From: Candidatus Avimonas merdigallinarum
GTDB lineage: Bacteria; Bacillota; Clostridia; Oscillospirales; Acutalibacteraceae
Length of the DNA stretch: 64,000 nucleotides
Direction: 5' to 3'
Assembly (NCBI GenBank): GCA_904377855.1
Contig: CAJFGS010000006.1
Coordinates: 1 to 64,000 of the forward strand
Numbering within the stretch: the stretch's first letter is position 1; each line of letters begins with the position of its first letter. Shown in pieces: positions 43,244 through 52,400 of this stretch. The notes beneath the pieces are model-generated. The model made no database searches. It was not told where the DNA came from and saw only the letters and a program-made list of their open reading frames with translations. The translations under genes and the position numbers were made by a program.

Positions 43244-45322
43244 ATGGGAAACCCCGCTTGGTTCCGAAGCGCGTACCACCGCAATGTGGTGGATATGCAT
43301 ATATCCGACTGCGACGAACGCTTCCTGACGGAATTTGACCCGCAGGCGTACGTAAAATGCCTGAAAGAAGCCAATGTGGAGGCGGCGGTGGTCTACACCC
43401 ACCCCCACGTGGGGATGACCTATTTCCCCACCCGCTGCGGCTACATGCACCCGAACCTGAAGGGGCGGGATCTGTTCGGCGAGGTCAGTTCCCTGCTCAA
43501 ACGGGAAGGGATCGCGGTCATTGCCTATTTCAGCCTGATTTTTGACAATTTCGCGTATAACAACCATCCCGACTGGCGCATGAAGACATGGACGGATAAG
43601 CATTGGGGGGAAAACGGGCGTTTCGGTGTCTGCTGCCCCAACGCGGAGGGGTACCGCCGCTACCTGAAAAACATCGTGACCGAGCTGTGCCGGGGGTACG
43701 ACTTTGACGGGATCCGCTTCGACATGACCTTTTGGCCCGGCTACTGCTACTGCCAAAACTGCCGGGAGCGGTACCGGAAGGAATACGGGGCGGAGCTTCC
43801 CGAAACGGTGAACTGGCGTTCCCCCGAGTGGGTGCGGTTCCAGCGGGCGAGGGAACGCTGGCTGACCGAGTTTGCGGGATATATGACCGACGTGGTGCGC
43901 TCCGTCCGCCGGGACGTCACGGTGGAGCACCAGGCCTCCACCTTCAACCAGAACAGCGGCTACGGCGTTTCGGCCGACCTTGCGGGCACGGTGGATTTCC
44001 TGCAGGGGGATTTTTACGGGGGCTACCTCCAGGGCTCCATGGCCTGCAAAATGTTTTACAACCTGAGCCCCAACCTGCCCTTCGGCTATGAAACCTGCTG
44101 CAATGAAACCCTGCGGGACCACACCACCCTGAAGACCCCCGCCATGCTGGAAGCGAAAACCTATATGGCGCTGGCCAACGGGGGCGCCTTTGTATTCATC
44201 GACGCCATTGACCCGCTGGGGACGCTGAATCCCCATGTGTATCACACTTTCCGGGATATTTTCGCCCGTTCCCGCCGGTACGAGAAGGAATTGGGCGGCC
44301 GGATGGTGCAGGATGTGGGGATTTATCTCAGCACGGAATCCAAATGCGATTTTGCGGATAACGGCAAACCGGTGTCGGCGCTGGCCAACGGGCAGCATTC
44401 CGCGCACGGGGACGCCCCGCTGGGGGCCTCGGGGGCGCTGATAAAAAACCATATCCCCTTCGGGGTGATTACCCGCCGCAACCTGGATCGGCTTTCCGAC
44501 TATCCGGCGATTCTGCTCCCCTCGGTGCTGATGATGAGCCGGGAGGAAGCGGAGGCCTTCCGCGCCTATGTCGCGGGGGGCGGGGTGCTCTACGCCAGCG
44601 GCTACACCGCCCTGACCGACGCCCAGGGGAATCCGCAGCCGGATTTTCTGCTCGCCGACGTGTTCGGGCTCCACTACGCGGGGGAAGAGACGGATAAGAT
44701 AACCTTTATCGCTCCGGCGGCGGAGGGGGACGCCCTGCTCCCGGACTATGTCACCGACCGGTACCCGCTGCATCTGGACGACGGGCAGATCCTGGTCAAA
44801 GCCGACGGCGCGCAGGTCCGCTGGCGGATGGGGAAAGCCTATGCCACGCCGTACGCCGCCTGGCCCTTCGCTTCTATCCACTCGGATCCGCCGGGTAGCA
44901 TCACCGACTGGCCTTCCCTGACGGTGAACGCCTATGGAAAAGGCCGGGCCTATTACTGCGCGGGGCGGCTGGAAAGCCAGCCCTATCAGGGGGATGTTTT
45001 CGCCTCGCTGGTCCGGGAGATGCTGGGGGACGGCCTTTCCGCCGGAGGGACGCTCCCGCGGCAGGCCGAAATCACCCTGTTTGAGGGGGAGGATTTCCTG
45101 CGCGTCAACCTGCTGACCTTCCAGCAGGAGCTTCCCAACCTGCCGATCCCGCCGTCCGAGATTTGGGTGAAGCGCCGCGGCAGGGACGTTGCCCGCGTCC
45201 TCCACTGCCCGGACGACCGGCCGGTGGATTTCCGCGTGGAGGGCGACCGCGTCCTCTTTACGGCGGAGGCGTTCGACACCTTTGCCATGTACCGGGTGGA
45301 ATGGGCTGAGCAAGAGGGATGA
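43244..45322 (+). CDS. GHL6-like putative glycoside hydrolase with trimerisation-type domain
   Basis: A 692-residue cytoplasmic protein (no signal peptide) with a TIM-barrel front: VVDMHISDCDERFL, VVYTHPHVGMTYFP and DFDGIRFDMTFWPGYCYCQN, whose Asp residues and CYCQNC site recall GH42/GHL families. After about residue 380 comes a flavodoxin-like beta-galactosidase-trimerisation domain (YPAILLPSVLMMSREEAEAF, GGVLYASGYTAL) and a short beta domain. The closest family I can name is hypothetical glycosyl hydrolase 6. Substrate unknown. It starts 31 bp after the aldolase, with GGGAGG upstream. Confidence 0.78.
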   Translation: MGNPAWFRSAYHRNVVDMHISDCDERFLTEFDPQAYVKCLKEANVEAAVVYTHPHVGMTYFPTRCGYMHPNLKGRDLFGEVSSLLKREGIAVIAYFSLIFDNFAYNNHPDWRMKTWTDKHWGENGRFGVCCPNAEGYRRYLKNIVTELCRGYDFDGIRFDMTFWPGYCYCQNCRERYRKEYGAELPETVNWRSPEWVRFQRARERWLTEFAGYMTDVVRSVRRDVTVEHQASTFNQNSGYGVSADLAGTVDFLQGDFYGGYLQGSMACKMFYNLSPNLPFGYETCCNETLRDHTTLKTPAMLEAKTYMALANGGAFVFIDAIDPLGTLNPHVYHTFRDIFARSRRYEKELGGRMVQDVGIYLSTESKCDFADNGKPVSALANGQHSAHGDAPLGASGALIKNHIPFGVITRRNLDRLSDYPAILLPSVLMMSREEAEAFRAYVAGGGVLYASGYTALTDAQGNPQPDFLLADVFGLHYAGEETDKITFIAPAAEGDALLPDYVTDRYPLHLDDGQILVKADGAQVRWRMGKAYATPYAAWPFASIHSDPPGSITDWPSLTVNAYGKGRAYYCAGRLESQPYQGDVFASLVREMLGDGLSAGGTLPRQAEITLFEGEDFLRVNLLTFQQELPNLPIPPSEIWVKRRGRDVARVLHCPDDRPVDFRVEGDRVLFTAEAFDTFAMYRVEWAEQEG

Positions 45323-45455
45323 AAGGGACGCTGCATCCCCGGCCGCCGTCCCCAGCGGGCGCGGCGGCCGGGAGGCCTCCGCCGTCGGCGAAGAGCCCGC
45401 GTGCTCTGCGCGAACAGGCGGAGCGGGCGGTTCCGGAAGAAAGGGGGCGCCGGCC

Positions 45456-46501
45456 ATCGCTACGATGAAAGACGTCGCCAGGGAGGCCGGGGTTTCCATC
45501 GCCACGGTCTCCAATGTGATAAACCACACCCGCCCTGTCAGCGATCCCCTTCGGGAACGGGTCCTGGAAAGCATGGAAAAGCTGAATTATTCCGTCAACC
45601 CAATGGCCAAAAACCTCCGCAGCGGCGCCAGCCACCTCCTGGGCGTCGTGCTGCAGAGCGTGAACGATGTTTTTTTCTCCGAACTGCTCATGGGGCTGGA
45701 GGCGCGGGTGAGGGAAAGCCGGTACCGCCTGCTGTTTATCAATACGAATTACAGCCTGGAACAGGAAAAAAGGCGATTCAGGATCTACACGGCCTGTGGA
45801 TCGACGGGATCCTCTTGGACAGCTGCGCGCAGGAGAGCGACCTGCCCGCTTACCGGAAGTATCTGGAGGAAACGGGCAGCGGGGGCAAGCGGGTCCCGAT
45901 CGTTTCGCTGGAGCGGGACCTGGGGTTCGGCTGCAACGCGGTGGAGGCTGAAAATTATCAGGGGGCCGCGGCCGCAGCCGGTCACCTGTTTGCCAATGGC
46001 AGGCGGCGCATCTTGTTCCTCACCGGCGACAGGGACTGGAAGATGCTCAGCGAAAGGGCCCGCGGCTATCGGGAGGCCCTCGAGCCGCACGGCCTGCCCG
46101 CCGTCGTCCTCGCGGAGGAGGGCGGCATGTCGATGCCTGCCGGCTATCAGGCGATCCGCCGGGCAATCGAGCAGGGCCGGGAATTCGACGCGGTTTTCGC
46201 CGCAAACGATCGGATGGCGGTGGGGGCGATCCTGGCCCTGAAGCAGTACGGGCGGGCCGTCCCGCAGGAGGTTTCGGTCGTCGGCTTTGACAATATCGAC
46301 GTATACCAGCTGTTTGAGCCGGCGCCCAGCACCGTGAATGTCCCGAAATATCTCATGGGATACCGCGCGGCCGAAATGATGATCCACCTGGTGGAAGGCC
46401 GCGCCCGGACGCTGCCGGTGGTGCGGCTGAAAACCGACTTGGTCGTCCGGCGTTCCTCGGACAAAGACGCCCGGGGGAGCCTTGTCCTCACGGGCCTGTA
46501 A
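45456..46501 (+). pseudogene. LacI-family regulator, frameshifted
   Basis: The HTH MKDVAREAGVSIATVSNVIN and hinge SVNPMAKNLRSGASHLLGVV are clear, followed by the periplasmic-binding-like core. At six As (45766-45771) the frame breaks. Seven As would give EQEKKAIQDLHGLWIDG and rejoin the other frame through VPIVSLERD, FAANDRMAVGAI and VSVVGFDNIDVYQLF to 46501 (about 348 residues). The usual family start ATG-Ala-Thr appears here as ATC GCT ACG at 45456, 8 nt after AAAGGGGG; the next ATG (45465) has a 17-nt gap. It probably controlled this island. Confidence 0.85.
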
Positions 46502-46566
46502 CGGCCGGGCATATTCGCGGCGCCGGCCGGATAGGGCGCGGGCTTGGATTTTGTGGAAGGAAGAAA

Positions 46567-47933
46567 ATGAAAACGGATCTCTTTGTAATCGGCGGAGGGC
46601 CGGCGGGCTATAACGCGGCGAAACGGGCGGCGGAGCAGGGGATGTCGGTTGTCCTGGCGGAGGAGCGGCGTTTGGGCGGCGTCTGCCTGAACGAAGGCTG
46701 CATCCCCACCAAATCCCTGCTCCACGCGGCCAAGATTTTTGACCAGGGGAAAAAGGCGGCGGATTTCGGCGTCGCTTTCGACGGGGGGGGGCGTTCCAGC
46801 ATGCCATGGCGGCCGCGCACAAGGACAGGGTGGTTGCCTCCCTGATCCGCGGCGTGGCCGCGCAGATGAAGGCGGCGGGGGTGGCGGTCGTCAGCGCGCG
46901 GGCGGCCCTGCAGGGCAGGAACCCGGACGGCACCTTCGCCGTTTCCGCGGGCGGGCAGGAGTTCACCGCCCGGTTTGTACTGCTCTGCACCGGTTCGCAG
47001 GCGGCGATCCCGCCGATCCCGGGGATACGGGAGGCGCTGCAGAGCGGATTTGCCGTCACCAGCCGGGAACTGCTCGAGCGCACGGAGGCGCCCGCCCGCC
47101 TGGTGGTGATCGGCGGCGGGGTGATCGGGCTGGAGATGGCGTCTTACTTCCGCAGCGCCGGTTCGCAGGTGACGGTGGTGGAGATGCTCGAGGAGATAGG
47201 GGGCGGCATCGACGGCGACATGGCCGCCGTCCTGCGGAAAAATTACGAGAAGGCCGGCGTCGTTTTCCATACCGGCGCCCGGGTGGAATCGCTGGAAAAC
47301 GGCCGGGTCCTCGCCGCCTGCAAGGAAGGGCCGCAGGCGCTGGAGGCGGACTGCGTCCTGGTCTGTACCGGCCGGCGCCCGGCGCTGGAAGGGGCGGGGC
47401 TGGAGACCGTCGGCGTCCTGACGCAGGACGGGCGGATCCCGGCCGACGAATACGGGCGGACCAACATCCCCGGCCTGTACGCGGCCGGCGACGTCCTCGG
47501 CCGGTATATGCTGGCCCACGCCGCCTACCGGGAGGGGGAGGTGTGCGTTTCCCACATGCTGGGGAAGGAGGACGCCATGAGCTACCGGGCGATCCCTTCG
47601 GTGATTTACACCAGCCCTGAGGCGGCGGCCGTCGGTCTGACCGAGCGGCAGGCAGCCGAGCAGGGGCGGGCCGTAAAGGTCCGCCGCCTCCCCCTTGCTT
47701 ACAGCGGGCGGTATGTGGCGGAAAACGGGATGGGGGACGGATTCTGCAAATTGCTGACGGATCCGCAAACGCATACCCTGCTGGGCGGGCAGATGGTCGG
47801 CCCGTATGCGTCGGAATGCATCACCGCCGTCACCGCCCTGATTGATAAGGATGTTACGGCGGAAGAGGCGAGAAAAATCGTGTTCCCCCACCCGACCGTG
47901 TGCGAGGTGTTCCGGGAATGCCTGTTTGGATAA
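46567..47933 (+). pseudogene. lpdA: Dihydrolipoamide dehydrogenase (E3), frameshifted
   Basis: The front carries the FAD loop VIGGGPAGYNAAKRAAEQG and redox-active disulfide GVCLNEGCIPTKSLL. At a run of nine Gs (46783-46791) the frame shifts. Seven or ten Gs would give DGGAFQHAMAAAHKD and continue with the NAD loop VIGGGVIGLEMASYF, YAAGDVLGRYMLAHAA and the C-terminal FPHPTVCE (catalytic His-Glu) to 47933, about 455 residues. E3 reoxidises the lipoyl group of the complex encoded around it. Everything else in the sequence is normal, so error or recent change is likely. Confidence 0.87.
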
Positions 47934-47946
47934 GGAGGGACAGAGG

Positions 47947-48645
47947 ATGGAAAAGAGACGGCCCCTGGCAGGGATGCGAAAGACCATCGCCCAGCGTATG
48001 CGCCTCAGCCTGGACACCGCGGCCCAGGCGTCCCACCATGTCCGGGTGGATATGTCCGCCCTGATAAAGGCCCGCGCCGCGTATAACGCCGCCCACCCGG
48101 AGGATAAGGTGTCGGTGACCGACATCCTGGTTTCCTGCACGGCCGACGCCCTGCGGCGCAACCCCTCGCTGAACGTCTCCCTGCAGGAAAAAGAGATCGT
48201 CGCCTACGAGGAAATCCATATCGGGGTAGCGGTAGCGGTGGAAAACGGGCTGGTGGTTCCCGTCGTGAGGGACTGCGGAGGAAAATCCATCCCGGCGATC
48301 CATAACGAGCTGCGGGAACTGGTGCGGCGGGTGCGGGAAAAGCGGTTCACCCCCGCGGATATCACCGGCGGGACCTTCACGGTGACCAACCTGGGGATGT
48401 ACGGCATCGACGGCTTCACCGCGATTATCAACCCGCCGGAAGCGGCGATTCTGGCGGTGGGCGCGACGAGCAGGCAGCCGGTGGTGCGGGACGGGGACAT
48501 CGTCGTCCGGGATGTGTGCGAATTGACGCTGACCTACGACCACCGGGTAGTGGACGGCGCGCCGGCCGCGCAGTTTTTAAGCGATCTGCGGGGAATTATC
48601 GAGAATTTCTCCGCCGTGGAACAGCGGCCGGAAACAGGGGCATAA
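47947..48645 (+). CDS. 2-oxo-acid dehydrogenase acyltransferase, E2 catalytic domain only
   Basis: A 232-residue protein consisting only of the CAT-like acyltransferase core: PLAGMRKTIAQRM at the start, EIHIGVAVAVENGLVVPVV, FTVTNLGMYGIDGFTAIINPP and the active-site DHRVVDG (His about 199). Lipoyl and E1/E3-binding domains, normally fused upstream, are absent. The upstream frame (from 47842) is antisense-like and overlaps E3. ATG 47947 follows AAGGAGGG. It probably uses the free lipoyl protein encoded 7 kb upstream. How E1 and E3 dock without a binding domain is not evident. Confidence 0.88.
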   Translation: MEKRRPLAGMRKTIAQRMRLSLDTAAQASHHVRVDMSALIKARAAYNAAHPEDKVSVTDILVSCTADALRRNPSLNVSLQEKEIVAYEEIHIGVAVAVENGLVVPVVRDCGGKSIPAIHNELRELVRRVREKRFTPADITGGTFTVTNLGMYGIDGFTAIINPPEAAILAVGATSRQPVVRDGDIVVRDVCELTLTYDHRVVDGAPAAQFLSDLRGIIENFSAVEQRPETGA

Positions 48646-48689
48646 ATGGGCGCATAAATGGGCGCATAAATGGGCGCATAAATGGGCGC
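48642..48689. repeat. Four tandem copies of a 12-bp unit, each carrying stop and start
   Basis: The unit ATAAATGGGCGC is repeated exactly at 48642-48653, 48654-48665, 48666-48677 and 48678-48689, beginning at the E2 stop codon. In the E2 frame each unit reads stop, ATG, GGC, GCA, so the array forms a string of three-codon open frames (M-G-A) before lplA. It is likely variable in copy number. Confidence 0.9.
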
Positions 48690-48751
48690 ATTAAGATAAA
48701 AAGAAAGGCAAAAAGGCAGAATAAAGCCGGAGGGAAACAGGAGGGAACAGC

Positions 48752-49801
48752 ATGCTTTTATGGGAAAGCCCCTCGACCGATCCCACCTACAACCTGGCGA
48801 TGGAAGAGGTCTTTTTTACCCGGAAAACGGAGGAGATGGTTTTCCTGTGGCGGAACGCCCCTTCGGTAATCGTCGGGGTGAACCAGAACACGGCGGCCGA
48901 GGTGAACGCCCCCTTCCTGGCTGAAAGGGGGATCCCGGTGGTGCGCCGGCTGACAGGGGGCGGGGCGGTATACCACGATCTGGGGAATATCAATTTTTCC
49001 TTTCTCCAGCGCTGCCCGGAGCAGCCGGCGCTCGGCCGGTGGGAAGCGTTCACCCGCCCGGTCCGGGATTATCTGTGCCGGCTGGGGGTGCGGGCGGAGC
49101 TGCAGGGGCGCAACGACATCGCGGTGGACGGGCGGAAGATTTCCGGCAACGCGCAGGCCGTCCGCCAGGGCCGGATCCTCCATCACGGCACGCTGCTGTA
49201 TCAGGCGGATACGGCCGATATCGCCCAGGCGCTCCGGGTCCGGCGGATAAAATGGGAGAATAAGGGGATCCGTTCGGTCTCCGCCCGGATAGCGAATATT
49301 GCCGACTTTCTGGAATCTCCTCTGCCGGCGCAGGACTTCCTGGCCGGCCTGTACGCCTATTTCGCCGCCATGGACGGCGTCCAGGAATATACGCCGTCCG
49401 CGGAGGAAGAGCAGGAGGCCCGTCAGCTCCAACGGGAAAAATACCGCACCTGGGAGTGGAATTACGGGCGGTCGCCGGCCTGCGGCTTTACGGTGGAGCA
49501 GGCGTTCCCCTCCGGGCTTGTGGAGGCCGGCCTCACCCTGAAAAACGGGCGGATCGCCCGGCTGCGCATCCGGGGGGATTTTTTCGGGCTCCGCCCCGCC
49601 GCGGAACTGGAGCGGGCCCTGGAGGGGACGCCGTTTGCGGCGGAGGAATTGGCGGCCCGGCTGGACGCCCTCCATCCGGAGGAATATATCCACGGCGTAA
49701 GTGCGCGGGAATTCCTCGCCCTTCTCCTGTATCAGGAGAGGGACGGGGCCGCAGAGGAAGAAAAGGGGGATACCGATGAACGGGAACGAGAAGGCTATTA
49801 A
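48752..49801 (+). CDS. lplA: Lipoate-protein ligase A
   Basis: A 349-residue ligase that activates free lipoate with ATP and attaches it to lipoyl lysines. Seen are NLAMEEVFF, WRNAPSVIVGVNQNTAAEVN, the RRLTGGGAVYHDLGN loop, GRNDIAVDGRKISGNAQ and the small C-terminal domain. A full C-terminal domain favours true LplA over octanoyltransferase LipM/LipL. It follows the E2 gene and repeat array and overlaps the next gene by 26 bp. It supplies lipoylation for the island's carrier by scavenging; no LipA or LipB is seen. Confidence 0.93.
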   Translation: MLLWESPSTDPTYNLAMEEVFFTRKTEEMVFLWRNAPSVIVGVNQNTAAEVNAPFLAERGIPVVRRLTGGGAVYHDLGNINFSFLQRCPEQPALGRWEAFTRPVRDYLCRLGVRAELQGRNDIAVDGRKISGNAQAVRQGRILHHGTLLYQADTADIAQALRVRRIKWENKGIRSVSARIANIADFLESPLPAQDFLAGLYAYFAAMDGVQEYTPSAEEEQEARQLQREKYRTWEWNYGRSPACGFTVEQAFPSGLVEAGLTLKNGRIARLRIRGDFFGLRPAAELERALEGTPFAAEELAARLDALHPEEYIHGVSAREFLALLLYQERDGAAEEEKGDTDEREREGY

Positions 49802-52118
49802 GCTGCGGGTGGCGGAAATCGGCGGGGCCATGGGCGCTTATATCGAGCGGGACGGGAAAGAGCCGGAGCTGTACGACGATATCCAGTACAATACCTACCA
49901 GTACGCCCCCGGCAGCGAGCTGGCGGAGCATCTGATCCAGACCATGGCGGACAACGGGACGAGCACCTTCGGTTTCATGGTCAGCCTGGCGGAATGGCCC
50001 CAGCGCTGGACCGAACCGGTCTGGCGGTATCAGGAGGGGGAAAACCAATACGATTTTTCCCAGATTGACGACCGGATTGCCATGACGCTGCGCTGCTGCC
50101 CGGAGGCGAAAATCATCGTCCGCCTTTTTGTGGGGGTGGATCCTGTCTGGCTGGCGGAGCATCCGGACGAGCGGGTGGTGACCATGCGGGCGGACGGGAG
50201 CCGGTCCCACCGGTACGATCCCACCGTCATCGCCGACCCGTCGCTGGATTACGTCTCCATTGCCTCCGCCCCGTGGCGGGAAGCCGCCGGCGAAGCGCTG
50301 GCGGCGGCCATTTCCCATACCGAGGAACGGTACGGGGACCATGTAATTGCCTACTGCATTTCCGGCATGTCCTCGGAGGAATGGTACCACCACGGCTGGC
50401 ATACCGCCTCCCTGGACGATTACAGCCCGCCGATGCAAAATGCCTTCCGCGCCTTTGTGCAGCGGAAATACGGGGGGGATCCGTCCCGCCTGCAGGCGGC
50501 CTGGGGGAAGGGGGAGGGCTTCGCCTTTGACCAGGTGGAAATCCCCGCCTATCACCGCCGCATCACCGAACTGACCTCCACCTTTTACCGGCTGCCGGAG
50601 GAACAGGACGTGGTGGATTTTTACCTGTTTTACAATGAGATCATCCCGGAGACAATCGAGAGCTTCGCCCGCTATGCAAAGCGGGCCGCGCCGGATAAGC
50701 TGATAGGCGCGCTGTATGCCTATCAGCTGGAATTCGGCGAAATCGTTTCGGGGCACCACCGGCTGGGGCGGTTTCTGGAAATCGAGGAGATCGATTATAT
50801 CCTGGTGGAAACCGGGTATGTGCGGCGGCACCCGTCCCGGGGCGGGGACAATGTCCGCAACCCCTTCACCTCGATCCGCCTGCATGGGAAGATCGATATC
50901 AACGACAACGATACGGCGACCTGCCGGTTTGACGAGATCCACCCCGAAACGCCCCTTCGGGAAACCTACCGCCAGCAGCTCGGCGTGGCGGATACGCCGG
51001 AGATCTCGGGCGAGGTGATCAAGCGGATCACCGGCTTTGCCATGGCCAACGGCTTCCTGTCCACCTTTTTCGACCTGCACGGCGGGTACTACGATCATCC
51101 CGTCATCCTGCAGAAGGCGGCGCAGGCGCAGGGGGCCTACCGGAAGCACCTGCGCATGGACCGCACCTCCGCGGCCGAAATCCTGATGGTGTTCGACGAG
51201 AAGAGCGATATGCATGTGCGGATAAGCCCGGTGGACGACAACAGCGGGAATACCTTCCTGCGCACCCAGCTGACGGTGATGTCCTCCTCCGCGGTGAAGC
51301 TGTGCGCGCCGTTCGACGCGGTCCTTCTGCAGGATCTGCCCCGGCTGGACTGCTCCCGGTACAAAACCCTCTTTTTCGTGAACGCCTATGCCCTCACGCA
51401 GGAAGAATACGGGTGGATTGAAGCCCTGAAAGGGGGCGGGCGCACCCTGGTATTCGGCTATGCGCCCGGCCTGTTCCTGGACGAGGAGCGGGATATCCGC
51501 CGGGTGGAACGGCTGACCGGGATCCATGTCGAGGAGGGGACCCGGGTTGCGCAGACGGCGTATTTTTTCCGCCCGTCGTCCGATCCACTGGGTGACGCGC
51601 TGTATCGGGTGACGGGGCAGGAAGCGGAAACAGGGTGGATGTCGGGGTACCGGTACGGGGAGTACTCGGTAGCCCTCCGTCCCTCGCTGGCCGGGGAGAA
51701 GCATTGTTATGCGGCGCCCGGGGCTTTTGTCACCGAGATGTGGGCGGACGATCCCCGGGCCGTCCCGCTGGCCTTCCAGACCCTGTACGACGGCCGGGAA
51801 GCCGCCGCGTTCGCCTGCCGCCGGTTCCCGGATTACACCACCGTGTACATGAATACCATGGCGGTGACCTCCGCCGTGCTGCGCACCCTGTGCGAACAGG
51901 CGGGCGTCCTGCTCTATTCCGACCGGGAGGACACGGTTTTCGCCAACGCGAGCCTGGCGGTCATCCACGCCTTCGGGGACGGCGTGCGCCGCATTACCCT
52001 GCCGTCCCCGGTGCGGCGGGCCTATGACCTGGTTACCGGGGAGACCCTGGCGGATTCTGCCTCCTTCCCCCTTGCCCTGCAGGACGGGCACACGATATAC
52101 ATCGGGATAGAGCGCTGA
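49776..52118 (+). CDS. GH42-like glycoside hydrolase
   Basis: A 780-residue protein without signal peptide. The N-terminal TIM barrel shows FGFMVSLAEWPQRW, IIVRLFVGVDPVWL, VIAYCISGMSSEEWYHHGW (likely acid/base Glu) and DYILVETGYVRRHPS (likely nucleophile Glu). A trimerisation-type domain follows (LDCSRYKTLFFVNAYALTQE, GGGRTLVFGYAPG), as in beta-galactosidases of clan GH-A. ATG 49776 overlaps lplA by 26 bp, with AAAGGGGGA before it. Galactosidase activity is plausible but not proven. It ends the island's plus-strand genes; a strong terminator follows. Confidence 0.82.
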   Translation: MNGNEKAIKLRVAEIGGAMGAYIERDGKEPELYDDIQYNTYQYAPGSELAEHLIQTMADNGTSTFGFMVSLAEWPQRWTEPVWRYQEGENQYDFSQIDDRIAMTLRCCPEAKIIVRLFVGVDPVWLAEHPDERVVTMRADGSRSHRYDPTVIADPSLDYVSIASAPWREAAGEALAAAISHTEERYGDHVIAYCISGMSSEEWYHHGWHTASLDDYSPPMQNAFRAFVQRKYGGDPSRLQAAWGKGEGFAFDQVEIPAYHRRITELTSTFYRLPEEQDVVDFYLFYNEIIPETIESFARYAKRAAPDKLIGALYAYQLEFGEIVSGHHRLGRFLEIEEIDYILVETGYVRRHPSRGGDNVRNPFTSIRLHGKIDINDNDTATCRFDEIHPETPLRETYRQQLGVADTPEISGEVIKRITGFAMANGFLSTFFDLHGGYYDHPVILQKAAQAQGAYRKHLRMDRTSAAEILMVFDEKSDMHVRISPVDDNSGNTFLRTQLTVMSSSAVKLCAPFDAVLLQDLPRLDCSRYKTLFFVNAYALTQEEYGWIEALKGGGRTLVFGYAPGLFLDEERDIRRVERLTGIHVEEGTRVAQTAYFFRPSSDPLGDALYRVTGQEAETGWMSGYRYGEYSVALRPSLAGEKHCYAAPGAFVTEMWADDPRAVPLAFQTLYDGREAAAFACRRFPDYTTVYMNTMAVTSAVLRTLCEQAGVLLYSDREDTVFANASLAVIHAFGDGVRRITLPSPVRRAYDLVTGETLADSASFPLALQDGHTIYIGIER

Positions 52119-52235
52119 GGCGAGCGGGAAACAGCCGGACGGGAGGCGGAGGGGCCCTCTGCCGTGCGGCGGACAGGCGGGGCGGGAAGGGCATCCGATG
52201 CCGCTCCCGCCGGGTGAGCCTGCCCTTCCCGTCAT

Positions 52236-52296
52236 GGATAAAAACAAAAAAGAAGGGGACGGACAAAAGCCGTCCCCTTCTTTTTTGTTTTTATCC
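52236..52296. terminator. 27-bp perfect bidirectional terminator
   Basis: 52236-52262 pairs without mismatch with 52270-52296 around ACAAAAG. Each arm holds an A-rich or T-rich end (ACAAAAAAG / CTTTTTTGT), so it can stop the plus-strand GH42-like gene and the minus-strand glycosyltransferase alike. Confidence 0.93.
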
Positions 52297-52400
52297 GTCT
52301 GCTTCCCCGGGCCCCCGGATTTCTGCCGCCGGGACAGGCCTTCCCGCCCCGAAAAGGAACGGCCGAGGTCCGCCGGCTGCGCACAAGAAAGGAAGCGTGC

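Noticed and set aside
48642-48689. 12-bp repeats as a CRISPR array
   Set aside because: The units are contiguous without spacers and far too short; no cas genes are nearby.
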